This document shows, piece after piece, positions 6,101 to 8,278 of a DNA stretch of 8,278 bases. Position 1 is the stretch's first letter. Each line of letters begins with the position of its first letter. This DNA comes from an uncultured Collinsella sp. Lineage in GTDB: Bacteria > Actinomycetota > Coriobacteriia > Coriobacteriales > Coriobacteriaceae. The notes beneath the pieces were generated by a model. It did no database searches. It saw nothing but the letters and a program-made list of their open reading frames with translations, and was not told where the DNA came from. The DNA lies in the NCBI GenBank assembly GCA_900554495.1, contig USHR01000073.1, positions 1 through 8,278 on the forward strand. The letters are read 5' to 3'. The position numbers and the translations under genes are program-made.

Positions 6101-8020
6101 CTACTCCAGCTCAAACGCTCCGGTATAGAGCTGGTAGTAATACCCGCGCTTGGCGATCAGCTCGTCGTGGTTACCGCGCTCGATAATGCGGCCGTGGTCA
6201 AGGCAGATGATCGCGTCGGAGTTGCGCACGGTGGAGAGGCGGTGCGCGATGACAAACGTCGTGCGGCCCTCCATGAGCTTGTCCATGCCTGCCTGCACGA
6301 TTGCCTCGGTGCGGGTGTCGATGGAGCTCGTGGCCTCGTCCAGAATCATCGCCGGAGGATCGGCGACGGCCGCGCGTGCAATCGAGATCAGCTGGCGCTG
6401 GCCCTGCGACAGCTGCGCGCCGTTGCCGGTGAGCATGGTGTCGTAGCCGTCGGGCAGGCGGGTGATAAAGTCGTCCGCGCCTGCGAGCTTAGCCGCCGCG
6501 ATGCACTCCTCGTCGGTGGCGTCCAAGTTGCCGTAGCGGATGTTGTCCATCACGGTACCGGTGAACAGGTTCACGTCCTGCAGCACCACGCCCAGCGAGC
6601 GACGCAGGTCGGACTTGCGAATCTTGTTGACATTGATGCCGTCGTAGCGGATCTTGCCGTCGGCAATGTCGTAGAAGCGGTTGATGAGGTTGGTGATGGT
6701 CGTCTTGCCGGCGCCGGTGGCACCGACAAACGCAACCTTCTGGCCCGGCTTGGCGTACACAGACACGCCGTGCAGCACCTCGTGGTCGGGCGTATAGCCA
6801 AAGTCCACGTTGTCCATGACCAGGTCGCCACGCAGCGGCACGTACTCGATCTCGCCGGTCGCGCGGTGCGGATGCTTCCACGCCCACATGCCGGTGCGGT
6901 GGTCGGCCTCCTCGAACTGCCAGGTGTCGGGGTTGACCTGCGCGTTGACGAGCGTCACGTAGCCCTCGTCGGCCTCGGGCTCCTCGTCGAGCAGCTCAAA
7001 GATGCGCTCGGCGCCGGCAAGGCCCATGACCACGGCGTTGATCTGCTGCGAGATCTGGCCGATCTGGCCGCAGAACTGCTTGGTCATGTTGAGGAACGGC
7101 ACCACGACGGCAATGGAGAGCGCCATGCCCGAGAGGCTCAGGTTGGGCACGCCCAGCGCCAGGAAGATGCCGCCGGTCAGCGCGACCAGCACGTAGAGCA
7201 AGTCGCCCAGGTTCCCGAGGATCGGCATGAGGATGTTGGCGTACATGTTGGCCTTCTGCGAGACCTCGAAGAGCTTCTCGTTGCGCTCGTCAAAATCGGC
7301 CTCGGCGGCGGACTCGTGACAGAACGCCTTGACGACTTTCTGGCCGTTCATGACTTCCTCGATATGGCCTTCGACCACGCCGAGCTCGGTCTGCTGCGCG
7401 ATAAAGAAGCGCGCGGAGTTGGAGCCGAGCAGCTTGGTCATAAAGATCATAAAGGCGACGCCGGCAATGATGACCAGGCACATCCACACGCTGTAATACA
7501 GCATGATGAAGAACACGGTGACGATGACGATGATCGTCATGAGCAGGTTGGGCAGCGACTGGCTGATCATCTGGCGCAGCGTGTCGATGTCGTTGGTGTA
7601 GTGGCTCATGATATCGCCGCGCTGGTGCGTGTCGAAGTAGCGGATCGGCAGGTCCTGCATGCGGTTGAACATCTTCTCGCGCAGCTTCTCGAGCGAGCCC
7701 TGCGTGATGACGGCCATGGCGCGGTTCCAGAACAGCGATGACGCAACGCCCACGGCATAGATGCAGCCGAGGATGGTCACAAGCTTCAAGATCTTGGGCT
7801 GCGCGGCCGTCCAGTCGCCCGACTGCCACGATTCGCTAATGACCTGCAGCGCGCTCTGGAGAAACGTCGCGCCGATGGAGTTGATGATGGCGCAGAGCAC
7901 AACGCCGGCGACGACGAGGGGCAAAAGCACCGGGTAGAAGCCAAAGAGCATCTTGATCAGGCGCGTCATGGTGCCGCCCTTGCGGTTGCGCGCGCGCTCG
8001 GCGGTAGCTGCCTTACTCAT
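6101..8020 (-). CDS. ABC exporter half-transporter (fused membrane and ATPase domains), heterodimer subunit
   Basis: A 639-residue inner-membrane subunit with six transmembrane helices (about 26-50, 78-97, 155-175, 177-197, 267-290, 298-318) and an ATPase domain from about 398. Walker A GATGAGKT is at 433-440, Q-loop Q481, signature LSQGQ at 537-541 (third residue Q instead of G), Walker B MILDE at 558-562 with catalytic E562, and H-loop H593. These canonical catalytic residues mark it as the competent half of a heterodimer. Between the two domains about 45 extra residues (350-397) separate the end of the membrane domain from the ATPase core. The start at 8020 is chosen for its AAGGAGG site; the open frame extends further upstream only inside the partner gene. 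It overlaps that gene by 8 bp, indicating translational coupling. Such pairs export drugs, lipids or peptides; the substrate cannot be told. Confidence 0.92.
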   Translation of the reverse strand: MSKAATAERARNRKGGTMTRLIKMLFGFYPVLLPLVVAGVVLCAIINSIGATFLQSALQVISESWQSGDWTAAQPKILKLVTILGCIYAVGVASSLFWNRAMAVITQGSLEKLREKMFNRMQDLPIRYFDTHQRGDIMSHYTNDIDTLRQMISQSLPNLLMTIIVIVTVFFIMLYYSVWMCLVIIAGVAFMIFMTKLLGSNSARFFIAQQTELGVVEGHIEEVMNGQKVVKAFCHESAAEADFDERNEKLFEVSQKANMYANILMPILGNLGDLLYVLVALTGGIFLALGVPNLSLSGMALSIAVVVPFLNMTKQFCGQIGQISQQINAVVMGLAGAERIFELLDEEPEADEGYVTLVNAQVNPDTWQFEEADHRTGMWAWKHPHRATGEIEYVPLRGDLVMDNVDFGYTPDHEVLHGVSVYAKPGQKVAFVGATGAGKTTITNLINRFYDIADGKIRYDGINVNKIRKSDLRRSLGVVLQDVNLFTGTVMDNIRYGNLDATDEECIAAAKLAGADDFITRLPDGYDTMLTGNGAQLSQGQRQLISIARAAVADPPAMILDEATSSIDTRTEAIVQAGMDKLMEGRTTFVIAHRLSTVRNSDAIICLDHGRIIERGNHDELIAKRGYYYQLYTGAFELE

Positions 8021-8278
8021 GCGCCTCGCCTCCTTCCTGGATCTGAGCTTGCGGTGCGGATGCCTCGGTGTCGGCTGCGGCGGTCTCGGCCGCCTCCTCG
8101 CCCTCGGCACTCATCTTATTTTGCGAGGTAAAGGTCTCGCGGTAGATCTCGCTCGTCTTGAGCAGCTCATCGTGGTTGCCGATGTCCTTGATGCGGCCGC
8201 CCTCCATGACGATGATGCGGTCGGCGTCCTGCACGGAGCTGATGCGCTGGGCGATGATGAGCTTGGTCGTGTTGGGCA
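8013..8278 (-). CDS. ABC exporter partner subunit, C-terminal fragment (cut by window edge)
   Basis: Only the last 87 residues are in the window; the gene continues past the right edge. They include the end of an ATPase domain: the H-loop region TKLIIAQRISSV, followed by DADRIIVMEGGRI and GNHDELL, matching the end of ABCB-type exporters. The H-loop histidine is glutamine (IAQR in place of IAHR), which is typical of the degenerate half of heterodimeric exporters such as the TM287/288 pair. After the ATPase fold comes an acidic, alanine-rich tail of about 33 residues (from MSAEGEE to the stop) that looks disordered and whose DNA also holds the ribosome site of the next gene. The stop codon overlaps the start of the downstream subunit by 8 bp. 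Confidence 0.88.
   Translation of the reverse strand, partial: PNTTKLIIAQRISSVQDADRIIVMEGGRIKDIGNHDELLKTSEIYRETFTSQNKMSAEGEEAAETAAADTEASAPQAQIQEGGEAHE
8029..8035 (-). promoter_or_regulatory. Strong ribosome binding site inside the upstream ABC gene
   Basis: AAGGAGG on the minus strand, eight bases before the ATG at 8020, lies within the last codons of the upstream partner gene. It decides the start of the downstream subunit. Confidence 0.75.

Noticed and set aside
6167..7741. Long plus-strand open frame (524 codons) opposite the ABC exporter gene
   Set aside because: A shadow of the minus-strand ABC frame: repetitive Val/Asp/His/Leu composition and no domain features.

Overview
The window is GC-rich bacterial DNA with compact, mostly ordinary chromosomal genes. 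Codon use (strong preference for G/C third positions), membrane proteins with GC-rich coding, and the linker style of the ABC exporter all fit a high-GC gut Actinobacterium of the Coriobacteriia, Collinsella-like. That assignment is an inference from general resemblance; there is no rRNA or other marker gene here.

Left part (1-3596). A three-gene operon runs on the minus strand in the order SDR dehydrogenase (3596-2715), OFA-type MFS transporter (2648-1392) and Gfo/Idh/MocA oxidoreductase (1324-284). It ends in a clear intrinsic terminator (210-176). Each of the two gaps between genes carries a strong hairpin without a U-tract. To the left of the terminator is a gene-free stretch holding a sigma-70-like promoter on the plus strand whose -10 box overlaps a perfect 14-bp palindrome.

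Middle (3597-4708). A LysR-family regulator is transcribed divergently from the SDR gene. The 233-bp region between them holds facing promoters and AACC/GGTT half-sites. One dyad lies about 65 bp upstream of the predicted SDR start of transcription and touches the regulator's own -10 box, the classic layout for a LysR protein that activates a divergent operon and represses itself. The likely story is uptake of a small organic acid or sugar derivative by the MFS carrier followed by two NAD(P)-linked redox steps, switched on by that compound through the LysR protein. The substrate cannot be read from the sequence.

Right part (4709-8278). A membrane-bound GGDEF protein (4829-5920) with a small extracytoplasmic sensor resembling the PilJ/NarX N-terminal helix is followed by a bidirectional terminator. 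Between it and the convergent ABC genes lies an unexplained, strongly folded palindromic element (6004-6093). The window ends with two overlapping minus-strand genes for a heterodimeric ABC exporter: one complete half-transporter with a canonical Walker B and H-loop, and the C-terminal end of its partner, whose H-loop histidine is replaced by glutamine.
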